This document shows positions 1 to 6,392 of a stretch of DNA of 64,000 bases, piece after piece. The stretch spans positions 310,001-374,000 of the forward strand of contig NZ_RZNF01000007.1 of NCBI RefSeq assembly GCF_003992725.1, in the 5' to 3' direction. Every line of letters begins with the position of its first letter. Positions within the stretch are counted from its first letter, which is position 1. The DNA comes from Rhodomicrobium lacus (lineage in GTDB: Bacteria; Pseudomonadota; Alphaproteobacteria; Rhizobiales; Rhodomicrobiaceae). The notes below the pieces were generated by a model, which saw only the letters and a list, made by a program, of their open reading frames with translations, searched no databases and was not told where the DNA came from. Made by a program: the position numbers and the translations under genes.

Positions 1-2
1 CG

Positions 3-245
3 TTCGGCTTCGTCTTCGTCGGCTACCACAAGAGCCTCGACGACCTCGCGCGGCAAACCGAAGACGCGCTATCTGCGTTCGGGACGGCTTTCAGGACGAA
101 AATCACGTTCGACCGCTGCTTCATGGAAGCGCCGATCCACGGCAAGGCCGGGCATGAAATGAATGCGAAGGCGCAAGCCGAAATGACCGCGCTCTGGCGC
201 GAGGTCAAGGAACTTGCGGCTTCGGCCGAGGGAGGCGGGGAATGA
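3..245 (+). CDS. C-terminal part of an unrecognised protein, possibly a ParA/MipZ-like partition ATPase
   Basis: The reading frame enters from the left edge and stops at 243-245, so only about 80 C-terminal residues are seen, beginning FGFVFVGYHKSLDDLARQ. No catalytic motif lies in this part. Its stop codon overlaps the start of the next gene as ATGA, so the two are translationally coupled. The downstream partner resembles a ribbon-helix-helix DNA-binding protein and an array of palindromic sites follows at 1096-1239. That order (ATPase, small DNA binder, site array) is typical of plasmid partition loci and is the only reason for the ParA suggestion. A mobilisation protein is equally possible. 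Confidence 0.4.
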   Translation, partial: FGFVFVGYHKSLDDLARQTEDALSAFGTAFRTKITFDRCFMEAPIHGKAGHEMNAKAQAEMTALWREVKELAASAEGGGE

Positions 246-538
246 GCGAGGGTGAAAGCGGCCGCACGATGAGCGACGCGATGCAGATCACGCTGGCCAA
301 GGGCTTCGGGACACCGAGAAGGCCTGCGCAAACGCCGCTGAGAGCAACCGGCCGTCTCATCCGGCGCGCGGGCGACGCCAAGCCGAAGGGGCCGCTGTCG
401 CAGTTCAATGTGCGGATTGAGCTCGACCTCAAGGAAGCCGTGATGAAGGCCGCCGAACGAGAGGGCGTGTCCCTCGTCGAATGGGTCGAACGGAGCTTCC
501 GGGCCTCGCTCGATGCCGGTGAAGAAGCGTCCGGCTGA
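242..538 (+). CDS. small ribbon-helix-helix-like DNA-binding protein, candidate centromere-binding protein
   Basis: 98 residues. The C-terminal half (about residues 58-92) reads FNVRIELDLKEAVMKAAERE followed by GVSLVEWVERSF, the strand plus two-helix pattern of RHH/CopG proteins. The N-terminal half is basic and probably disordered. It overlaps the preceding gene by four bases. If the upstream gene is a ParA-type ATPase, this would be the adaptor that binds the TTCTAGCA sites found about 560 bp downstream. An antitoxin or plasmid transcriptional repressor is the alternative. The coding call is firm; the role is inferred from context. Confidence 0.6.
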   Translation: MSEGESGRTMSDAMQITLAKGFGTPRRPAQTPLRATGRLIRRAGDAKPKGPLSQFNVRIELDLKEAVMKAAEREGVSLVEWVERSFRASLDAGEEASG

Positions 539-554
539 CGCGGCGGAGCCCACC

Positions 555-900
555 TTATTTCCCTCGACCGTTTCTTCCTGCAGCCGCGCTGCCTGGCGGG
601 CCACTTAACGACGCCGCGTCATCCATCGCTCCAGGGTTGAGCAATTGAACGCCCATCGGCTCGAAGTGGTGGACATTGCGCGTGACCACGATCAACCGAT
701 GCACCAGTGCGGTCGCCGCAATCAGGCTGTCGCGCTGTGAGCGCGGATCTGGCACATGCAGCGCGGCGCAGCGCTGTGCGACGGCCCCATCGACCGGCAT
801 GAGGCGATCGCGAAAGCCCGGCACCACCTGCGCGTCGACCCACGCCCGCAAGACCGCTCCAAAGCTTTATCCGGAGACGCCTTACCGTGGCGGCAGGCTT
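555..900 (-). pseudogene. decayed VapC-type PIN-domain toxin
   Basis: The last 80 or so residues read as a PIN domain C-terminus, with the conserved stretch RDSLIAATALVHRLIVVTRN followed by a histidine and phenylalanine and an LLNP ending. The N-terminal third, which should contain a LDTNVxSE strand with the first acidic residue, is absent. Upstream residues resembling KASPDKAL lie in another frame, so at least one frameshift separates them. No antitoxin gene is recognisable next to it. The protein cannot be an active ribonuclease because the first catalytic aspartate is missing. Confidence 0.55.
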
Positions 901-1095
901 TGCTTCGCCTCTTCTCTTGCTTGTTCGGTGAGGCCGACCGCGCAATCCACCTGCAACCAGTAGCTGAATCCGCAAGTTTGCTTGCCCGAACCAATCCCCC
1001 TTTTAGAGAAATCCCGGCCCGCAGGTCGACCTCATTCCAGCATCATTTGCGATCCGCAAACGGCCGCGTCCTTCTATCACCTCACACCGTGTTCG

Positions 1096-1239
1096 TTCTA
1101 GCACCTTGGATACCATTCCTTCTAGCATGTTGCTAGAAGGAAGTTAGACCAAGTGATAGATCCGTTCTAGCGATTTTCTAGCATGTTGCTAGAACGAAAT
1201 GCCTGTATGTTCTAGCAACATGCTAGACGCGTTCTAGCA
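1096..1239. repeat. array of TTCTAGCA half-sites, three as inverted pairs (candidate parS, iteron or operator)
   Basis: TTCTAGCA occurs on the + strand at 1096, 1120, 1176, 1210 and 1232, and as TTCTAGCG at 1165. TGCTAGAA occurs at 1131 and 1187, and as TGCTAGAC at 1221. Two copies make the palindrome TTCTAGCATGTTGCTAGAA (1120-1138 and 1176-1194) and a third imperfect pair spans 1210-1228. Spacings between the starts of same-orientation sites are 24, 45, 11, 34 and 22 bases, close to whole helical turns, so bound proteins would lie mostly on one face. No gene covers the array. It follows a candidate partition pair, which makes a centromere the favoured reading; an iteron origin or multi-site operator is also possible. 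Confidence 0.75.
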
Positions 1240-1309
1240 CCTTTCTCCGCCCGAAACGGGTGGCCGCGATAAGGCTCATCCCCCCTCCAAAAGTGATGGC
1301 AAGATGTGT

Positions 1310-1340
1310 GAAAGCGGGCCCACTAGGAGGGGCCGCTTTC
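1310..1340. terminator. GC-rich stem-loop without a T-run
   Basis: GAAAGCGG at 1310-1317 pairs with CCGCTTTC at 1333-1340, with GCC/GGC pairs extending the stem inward. There is no following T tract in either direction, so it may be a weak terminator for the rightward genes or part of the adjoining repeat array. Only the pairing is certain. Confidence 0.4.
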
Positions 1341-1506
1341 AGCCGCGCTTACTCTCCTTCGGATCGACGCGGACGCCGCAAACGACGCAGAATTGACGCG
1401 CAAGCCATGCGTCTGCATGTCGGCGACTGAGCATCCGCAGATGAAAATATGACGTCCGGCAATTCGCGACGTTCGGGCAGGTATCTGGCGCGATAAACCG
1501 GCTCAC
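1339..1506 (-). pseudogene. unrecognised small cysteine-containing reading frame, related to a remnant near 9.3 kb
   Basis: A frame of about 55 residues, with GTG as the only plausible start, contains RFIAPDTCPNVANCRTSYF, then MLSRRHADAWLARQFCVVC, and ends CGVRVDPKESKRG. A diverged copy with RFLAPDT and MLSRRHA is found at about 9.30-9.43 kb, broken there by one extra base. The shared stretch GCATGTCGGCGACTGAGCAT (1415-1434) is identical in both. The CxxC pair suggests metal binding. No ribosome-binding site is visible, so this is probably the surviving end of a decayed mobile-element gene. The family is not recognised. Confidence 0.35.
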
Positions 1507-1609
1507 AGAGTGGGTAAATGGGCACGTATGGGCTCGAACGAAGGCGCCCTCAAGCTTGGCAAAGCCTCGTGCTCGACGCGCGCTTTGCCTCCCGCGACTG
1601 GCGCAGCCC

Positions 1610-1828
1610 TCACCCCCTCAGCCGCAACCCCTCGTTGTCGATGAACTCGATCCCGGCCTGTTCGAAAGCCTGCCTGATGGAGCTGCGCACGATGGCGAGC
1701 GGCGTCCGTCGGCTATTCTCGAAATCCTGAACGGTGCGCAGCGCGACGCCGACCCGTCGCGCAAGTTCGCCTTGCGTCCAGTCAAGAAGGCCGCGCGCGG
1801 CGCGACATTGTGCAGGCGAAATCTCCAT
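1610..1828 (-). CDS. XRE (Cro/C1-type) helix-turn-helix regulator
   Basis: 72 residues from the ATG at 1828, which has a GAAGGG-type ribosome-binding site; an upstream in-frame extension is open but lacks one. The domain is complete: SPAQCRAARGLLDWTQGELA is helices 1-2, then RRVGVALRTVQDFENSRRTP is the recognition region and last helices. The tail IRQAFEQAGIEFIDNEGLRL is the common ending of alphaproteobacterial Cro/C1 proteins. It is divergent from the small gene at 1933, and the AT-rich 105 bp between them is the likely operator. It probably regulates that gene and itself. Confidence 0.8.
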   Translation of the reverse strand: MEISPAQCRAARGLLDWTQGELARRVGVALRTVQDFENSRRTPLAIVRSSIRQAFEQAGIEFIDNEGLRLRG

Positions 1829-1932
1829 TCGCCCTTCATCGGGAAATCCACGCGGAAAGACAACGTCATCACCACCATGTTGCTTATAATGTGCAATATA
1901 TGCTATTAGTGGATTATCTTGGAGGGGCCGCC

Positions 1933-2106
1933 ATGCAGACGTCAATCGCAGCCGCGCTGCGCCATCTCAAACAGGCGCTCGTGCATCTCGACGAGGCAAG
2001 GCTTGCGATACGGCGGGCGGACCCGTCAGGGGCTGAGGCGGTCGCCAGCCTGATGGAACGGCTGCGGACCCAGATCAGATGCCTCGACGGCGGGGCGGAC
2101 TTGTGA
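1933..2106 (+). CDS. small helical hypothetical protein
   Basis: 57 residues from the ATG at 1933, which has a strong GGAGGGG ribosome-binding site seven bases upstream. The sequence is a single amphipathic heptad-like stretch (AAALRHLKQALVHLDEARLA) without cysteines or signal peptide. It is divergent from the Cro/C1-like gene and is probably controlled by it. No family is recognised; small helical plasmid-encoded proteins of this kind are often regulators or antitoxin-like. Confidence 0.5.
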   Translation: MQTSIAAALRHLKQALVHLDEARLAIRRADPSGAEAVASLMERLRTQIRCLDGGADL

Positions 2107-2278
2107 AGGCAAAAGTAACGGCTCGCTTGAGCGCCACCGGCCGCTCCCCGGAACCGGTTCTGAAAAAGCCGTTTACATGTAAGTAATTATATTGACGCTT
2201 CGGAGGAACATGTTATGAACATTCCGGGGCGATAAAGAACGTAGGCAGAAGATATGGGCACTGAGAAAGGGAACCAAC

Positions 2279-2557
2279 ATGAGCGAGCCCGACTGCTCGG
2301 ATGGGGATTATAGCAGGGAGGACATATTGGAGATGGAAGTAGCTTTGACCGTCATGGCTTCATTCCTGGGCAACACATCCCGTGAGCTTATCGAGGCGCG
2401 GCGCGCCGGCGATCAGGACCGGATCGCCCTTCTTATAGCAAAACGACACAAGGCAAGAGCGCTGCAGACAAGCCTCTATGCCGGTAACCGAAAAGCGCGC
2501 GAGCGCTGCATCGCCGAATACGCGCCTCTCGTCAGGCTGCCGGGGAGGGATGCATGA
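2279..2557 (+). CDS. epsilon-like antitoxin partner of the zeta-type protein
   Basis: 92 residues, acidic N-terminus and all-helical. The ATG is preceded by AAGGGAACCAAC, a usable ribosome-binding site. The stop overlaps the next gene's start as ATGA, the usual coupling of antitoxin and toxin. Size, position and helical content match the epsilon/PezA C-terminal antitoxins that cap the ATP site of zeta toxins, but no strong sequence motif confirms this. Because the toxin's P-loop is degenerate, the pair may no longer work as an addiction module. Confidence 0.55.
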   Translation: MSEPDCSDGDYSREDILEMEVALTVMASFLGNTSRELIEARRAGDQDRIALLIAKRHKARALQTSLYAGNRKARERCIAEYAPLVRLPGRDA

Positions 2558-3393
2558 ACAGCCGTTCTTACAAGTTTGCTCCTGAAAACCAGGGCGAGAT
2601 CTTCGAGACCATGAGGGAGGACATGCTCGCGGGCGCCGAGGCCGCGGAAGTGCCCGTGCTTTCCATCATCGGCGGCCAGCCGGGTTCCTTGCGGGCGAAG
2701 CTTCGCGCCGCAGCCGTCGAAGGCGTAGCTCCAGCCCCTGTCATCGTCAGTGCGGCGGAGGCGCGACACTTTCATCCTCACGCGGTCGACCTACTCGCCA
2801 GGGACGAAAAATCTTTCTTGCAAGCAACGGAGGCCGACGCGGAAAAATGGGCTGAAGGGCTTGTTCTCGCGGCCATCGAGGGCCGCCGCAACATCGTGCT
2901 CGACGGGCTTTTCAAGCGGCAGGAAGCGACGCTCAACGTCGTTCGTCAGGCGCGCGAGGGCGGCTACGGGACCGAGGTTCAGGCCGTCGCCGTCCCGGAG
3001 CGGATCTCACGGGCGCGGATCGTCGACATCTATGAAGCCGGAAAGGAAGTGCTCGGCTGGGGTACTTGGGTTTCCGCCCAGTCCCACGACGAAGATGTGC
3101 AGACCTTGGCCAAGACGCTCACGGCCATCGAGAATCGGGGCCTTGCGCATATCCGTCTTTTCGACCGGAAAGGTGTGCTCCTGCATGCGACAGGAGAAAT
3201 CGAAGGACGGGATGCAGGCGCGGCCTTTCGGCGCGAAATCGCCATGCCCCTCGATGCGTCGGACAAGGATCGGCTGAAAATGATCGAACGGCGCATCGAA
3301 GCAAAGATGGAAGCGCGGCAGGCCGGTGTCCTCGAAAGGCGCGAGGCCCAGTCGGTCATCCACAGCGGCCGCAGCATGGGGTTGGAGCGGTAG
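2554..3393 (+). CDS. zeta-toxin-like kinase with a degenerate P-loop
   Basis: 279 residues. Active zeta toxins phosphorylate UDP-N-acetylglucosamine. The overall pattern fits: SIIGGQPGS at 38-45, an AEARHFHPHAVDLL stretch where zeta proteins have their substrate-binding D..R..HP motif, NIVLDGLFKRQEAT in the middle (normally the IE..F/R substrate loop) and a helical C-terminus. The Walker A motif should read GQPGxGK[ST], but residues 46-48 are L-R-A, so the phosphate-binding glycine, lysine and serine are all lost. The aspartate normally before the R..HP segment is also missing. The frame is intact and long, so it is either a recently inactivated toxin or one kept for a binding role. Confidence 0.7.
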   Translation: MNSRSYKFAPENQGEIFETMREDMLAGAEAAEVPVLSIIGGQPGSLRAKLRAAAVEGVAPAPVIVSAAEARHFHPHAVDLLARDEKSFLQATEADAEKWAEGLVLAAIEGRRNIVLDGLFKRQEATLNVVRQAREGGYGTEVQAVAVPERISRARIVDIYEAGKEVLGWGTWVSAQSHDEDVQTLAKTLTAIENRGLAHIRLFDRKGVLLHATGEIEGRDAGAAFRREIAMPLDASDKDRLKMIERRIEAKMEARQAGVLERREAQSVIHSGRSMGLER

Positions 3394-3420
3394 CCAGGAG
3401 GGAAGCGGCGAAAAAAAGGA

Positions 3421-3454
3421 CAAGGGAGCGCCTCAGTATCCGGAGGCTCCCTTG
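3421..3454 (+). terminator. stem-loop after the zeta-like gene
   Basis: CAAGGGAGC at 3421-3429 pairs with GCTCCCTTG at 3446-3454, and the inner CCTC/GAGG bases pair as well. It lies 28 bases after the zeta-like stop codon. There is no clear T-run, so termination efficiency is uncertain. Confidence 0.55.
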
Positions 3455-3646
3455 TCGGTGCGTGCTTCCTTGGTTTCGTTCTGGCTAAACGTCCAGCGCC
3501 GCAGCGATCTGAAGGAGGCGATGAATAGCCGGACGAACGCGCGCATGAACCGCGAGGCTTTCACTATGGCGGCATGAGGCCGCTTTTTGTTCCGGGCAGG
3601 GGGATACAGCGTCGCGATTCCTCCACCTCTGACTACGCGCCGCTCG

Positions 3647-3673
3647 GCGAAGCTCTTGACTATAATTGCCAAT
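3647..3673. repeat. repeat copy A, matching 11604-11630
   Basis: GCGAAGCTCTTGACTATAAT at 3647-3666 is identical to 11604-11623, and similarity continues through GCCAAT and AGCTTT. Both copies lie in non-coding DNA in the same orientation, 7,957 bases apart. On the minus strand it would encode AIIVKSFA in both copies, so it may be a remnant of one repeated coding element. Confidence 0.6.
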
Positions 3674-3758
3674 AAGCTTTCAGGTTGGGCGATAAACTTT
3701 GATTACTATCTCGTTTCCCGATGGCGATTGTCTACTTAACGCGTTGTAAAGGGAGGCT

Positions 3759-5057
3759 TCATGTGGAAGGAAGTGTGCGGGAAGTACGAGGACGCTCAGG
3801 CGCTCCTCTCGCCTCCTCGCCAGCCATAGTAACGACCTTGCCATCCTGGATCTGCAGAGCGATGCTCGAAATGCCCCGCTGCCGGGCTTCAATGAGCACG
3901 TCTGCAACAGACTCCTCTATGGCCCGCACGAGGTCACGCGCAGAAGCACCGAGGCCCATTTTCTTCTGGCGCCCCATCAAATCGATGAGGATGTGCGGGT
4001 CGATCCCGCCCTGCCTGATTGAGAGTCCGTAGCTCAAAATCATCTGCTCGATCTCGAGGGCTGCAACGCGCGCGATGTCGAGGTCGGCAAGTGGCTCGAA
4101 CACAAAGATGCGGTCGATCCGGTTGAGCACTTCGGGCGCGAAGCCCGCAGCGCGAAGGGCGGAGACGGCGGCGCGCCGCAATTCATCGGGTTCGCGTGCG
4201 TATTGTCGGCTCAGATCGGCAAGCGCCTCTACAGCGGCGTTCGTCGTCAACACGAAAATCGCCGAAGTGGTCGAGATCTGGCGCCCATCGGACGCCTCGG
4301 TGATGAAGCCGTCATTCCAGGCGGTAAGAAAGTTCTTGTGGATGTCGCCGTGCGCTTTTTCAATTTCGTCCAGAAGCACAACCGCGTCGGGGGTTTCGCG
4401 CAGCGAACCCGTCAATTTCCCGTAGGAACTCGATCCGACATAGCCCTTCGAAGCGCCGAAAAGTGACGTCGCTGCAAACCCCGCGCCTCCATATTGCGTC
4501 ATGTCGAAATGCAGCAGCTTGCGGCCCAGCGCGTTAGCGAGGGTCTTTCCAAGATATGTTTTTCCGGAGCCGGGAGGACCGGCAAAGAGAAAGACGCCGA
4601 CTGGCTTGCCGCGCTGCTGGAGAGCAAGACGCCTGCGTATCTGCGCCGCCAGATCTTCACAGATCGCATTTTGTCCGACAACTTTGGACCGAAGAGCCTC
4701 CGTCAACGCTTGGACGTCGACAAAAACAGGCTCCGTTCTCGATTGCAGGCTCCGCTCAAGTTCTTCGCGGTTCGTAAGACGATCCAGAATGTCCATAAGC
4801 CAGCTCCACCGGTTGAACGCGCGCGGCAACTTTTCGCGGAATCGGAGATAGGAAAGCAAGGCGAGAAGCCAGCATACTCCGGCGGCTACCCCGAGAACGC
4901 CAGCGATCGGCCCCGCATGAACTTCGACCCAGTCGAGCGGCGCCGTTCCCCGAAACGACACGCCAAGGAAATTCAGGACCTGGACGACCGCGGCGAGAGC
5001 CATGATGCCCATGAATAAGGGCATCCAACGGTTCATTCTTTCGAGAACGCCATTCAT
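3759..5057 (-). CDS. membrane-anchored Clp-type AAA+ ATPase
   Basis: 432 residues. Two membrane helices (about 12-31 and 50-70) anchor a single cytoplasmic AAA+ module that resembles ClpB/ClpX. Walker A is GPPGSGKT at 160-167, Walker B VVLLDE at 226-231, and a GYVG pore loop is at 205-208, the aromatic loop that grips substrates in unfoldases. PEVLNRIDRIF near 315 carries the arginine-finger region, followed by a ClpB-type small domain. There is no N-terminal substrate domain and no visible ClpP-binding loop. Two small membrane proteins follow upstream on the same strand and a protease homologue is divergent. A role in threading membrane or envelope proteins is inferred. Confidence 0.75.
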   Translation of the reverse strand: MNGVLERMNRWMPLFMGIMALAAVVQVLNFLGVSFRGTAPLDWVEVHAGPIAGVLGVAAGVCWLLALLSYLRFREKLPRAFNRWSWLMDILDRLTNREELERSLQSRTEPVFVDVQALTEALRSKVVGQNAICEDLAAQIRRRLALQQRGKPVGVFLFAGPPGSGKTYLGKTLANALGRKLLHFDMTQYGGAGFAATSLFGASKGYVGSSSYGKLTGSLRETPDAVVLLDEIEKAHGDIHKNFLTAWNDGFITEASDGRQISTTSAIFVLTTNAAVEALADLSRQYAREPDELRRAAVSALRAAGFAPEVLNRIDRIFVFEPLADLDIARVAALEIEQMILSYGLSIRQGGIDPHILIDLMGRQKKMGLGASARDLVRAIEESVADVLIEARQRGISSIALQIQDGKVVTMAGEEARGAPERPRTSRTLPST

Positions 5058-5171
5058 CGGTCTGATCCGTCAGAAATGGCCGCTGCCTTTATGCTCATCG
5101 GATACCCCGCAACAGCCCCTGTCCAATTAAAACCCGGATGCTCGCAAAAGTCATTCACCCGGTGAAGCCGC

Positions 5172-5657
5172 CTATTCGCCGGTGCCGCGGCGGGGTAAAA
5201 CTCCGGTCGCGAGATTGGGAATGTAGTGACATGGCAAATTAGGGGCACGATATCCTTGGACATAGGTGATGTAATCTCCCGCCTTCACTGTCATATCGGG
5301 CGGTAACACCACATAGCTGTGTTTTGAAACGCGCACGCGCGTGCGATCGATATAGTCCGGATGCAGGGTGCCTTGTGCAAACGCCTGGCTCTTCTGGATC
5401 ACCACGAGCGACTCTTGGGGCGTCAGGACTTGATTGACATAGTCGCTTTTGACTTCGCCCGCTCCGACGCGTTGCAAGTTGCACGCCACCTGCTCGGATT
5501 CCTGCGGCAAGCCGCTGGCATAGATTAAAGCGATCAGGAGAAAGCCGGCAAATCCGCCGACACCGATCAGGAAGCTTCCCAGCGCCCCGCCCGCCCCTTC
5601 GGGCGACGGTTGATATTCTGTAACATGCTCCGGGATTTGATTATGGCTGCGGATCAT
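5172..5657 (-). CDS. single-pass membrane protein with LPCHY motif (paralogue 1)
   Basis: 161 residues. A cytoplasmic N-terminus is followed by one membrane helix (about 27-48, GSFLIGVGGFAGFLLIALIY) and a soluble, presumably periplasmic domain with two cysteines. The domain ends GDYITYVQGYRAPNLPCHYI. The neighbouring gene at 5709-6245 has the same layout and ending, so the two are tandem paralogues. A conserved YIDRTRVRVSKHSYVVLPPD stretch matches YIALTRVVVGQERKESAVVAVP in the paralogue. The family is not recognised. It lies 114 bases upstream of the AAA+ gene on the same strand and could share its transcript. Confidence 0.65.
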   Translation of the reverse strand: MIRSHNQIPEHVTEYQPSPEGAGGALGSFLIGVGGFAGFLLIALIYASGLPQESEQVACNLQRVGAGEVKSDYVNQVLTPQESLVVIQKSQAFAQGTLHPDYIDRTRVRVSKHSYVVLPPDMTVKAGDYITYVQGYRAPNLPCHYIPNLATGVLPRRGTGE

Positions 5658-5708
5658 GTCTGGCGCTTTCCGACAAGAGCGAAGCTGCTATTGACCGTCT
5701 AACTGAAC

Positions 5709-6245
5709 TCAATGCGCCCCGGGAGACCTGACCGACCGTTCAAGACGCGTTATCAACGGCGGCGTGTAATGACATGGCAGCTTAAGATCGGTGAATGCGC
5801 CCTGATATTGCACGATATCTCCGACCACTGGCGCTGTCATCCCGTTCGGCACAGCGACAACCGCCGATTCTTTTCTCTCCTGCCCGACGACAACTCTCGT
5901 CAAGGCGATATAGTCGGCGCTTATGTCTTCCTTGAGGCAGTTAGCTGTGGAACTCAAGTACCGTGCGGTCTCCTCCGCTTGCATTGTTCTGAGAACACGA
6001 CCGGAGCCGTCAAGGCTGAGCCTGCCAAGCGGGAGGCTGCACCACGCAGCCTCGTCAGGCCGACATTTCGTGCCGATGTCGGAAGGAGAGTGACGGGCTA
6101 CGCTCGGAAGCGCGATCGCGAGAAGCGTGAGGATGCTCGCCGCCATCAGCGTTTTTCGCCACGCTGGCGACCTGGACCAGAGGCCGCGACGAACGTCATT
6201 GACCTCGTCCGCAGGCAACCGGGGAATTCGTTGGCCCTTGCTCAT
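5709..6245 (-). CDS. single-pass membrane protein with LPCHY motif (paralogue 2)
   Basis: 178 residues from the ATG at 6245; the frame stays open upstream to 6650 but runs under the divergent protease gene, so the shorter start is preferred. One membrane helix (about 33-51) precedes a soluble domain containing several cysteines. The end GDIVQYQGAFTDLKLPCHYT matches the paralogue at 5172-5657. The conserved cysteine-histidine pair could bind a metal or form a disulphide with the cysteine near the start of the domain. No function is known to me. Confidence 0.6.
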   Translation of the reverse strand: MSKGQRIPRLPADEVNDVRRGLWSRSPAWRKTLMAASILTLLAIALPSVARHSPSDIGTKCRPDEAAWCSLPLGRLSLDGSGRVLRTMQAEETARYLSSTANCLKEDISADYIALTRVVVGQERKESAVVAVPNGMTAPVVGDIVQYQGAFTDLKLPCHYTPPLITRLERSVRSPGAH

Positions 6246-6392
6246 AAACCTACGCTCACGCCGCCTTCTGCGTCGGGAATGTCCTTCGTTTCGGCTCTTT
6301 TTGCAACTAGAGAAATCGAAAGTCGGGCGCGGGGGACTTGCGTTTCCCGACACGTAGAATGGTTGCGCCCACCTGCTGCGTAGGGATAATTT

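Noticed and set aside
1096-1239. CRISPR or tandem transposon ends
   Set aside because: Units are 8 bp, partly in inverted pairs and spaced irregularly at helical turns; this suits protein-binding sites, not CRISPR.
3655-3668. Sigma-70 promoter from TTGACTATAAT
   Set aside because: The -35-like and -10-like hexamers touch each other instead of being about 17 bases apart.
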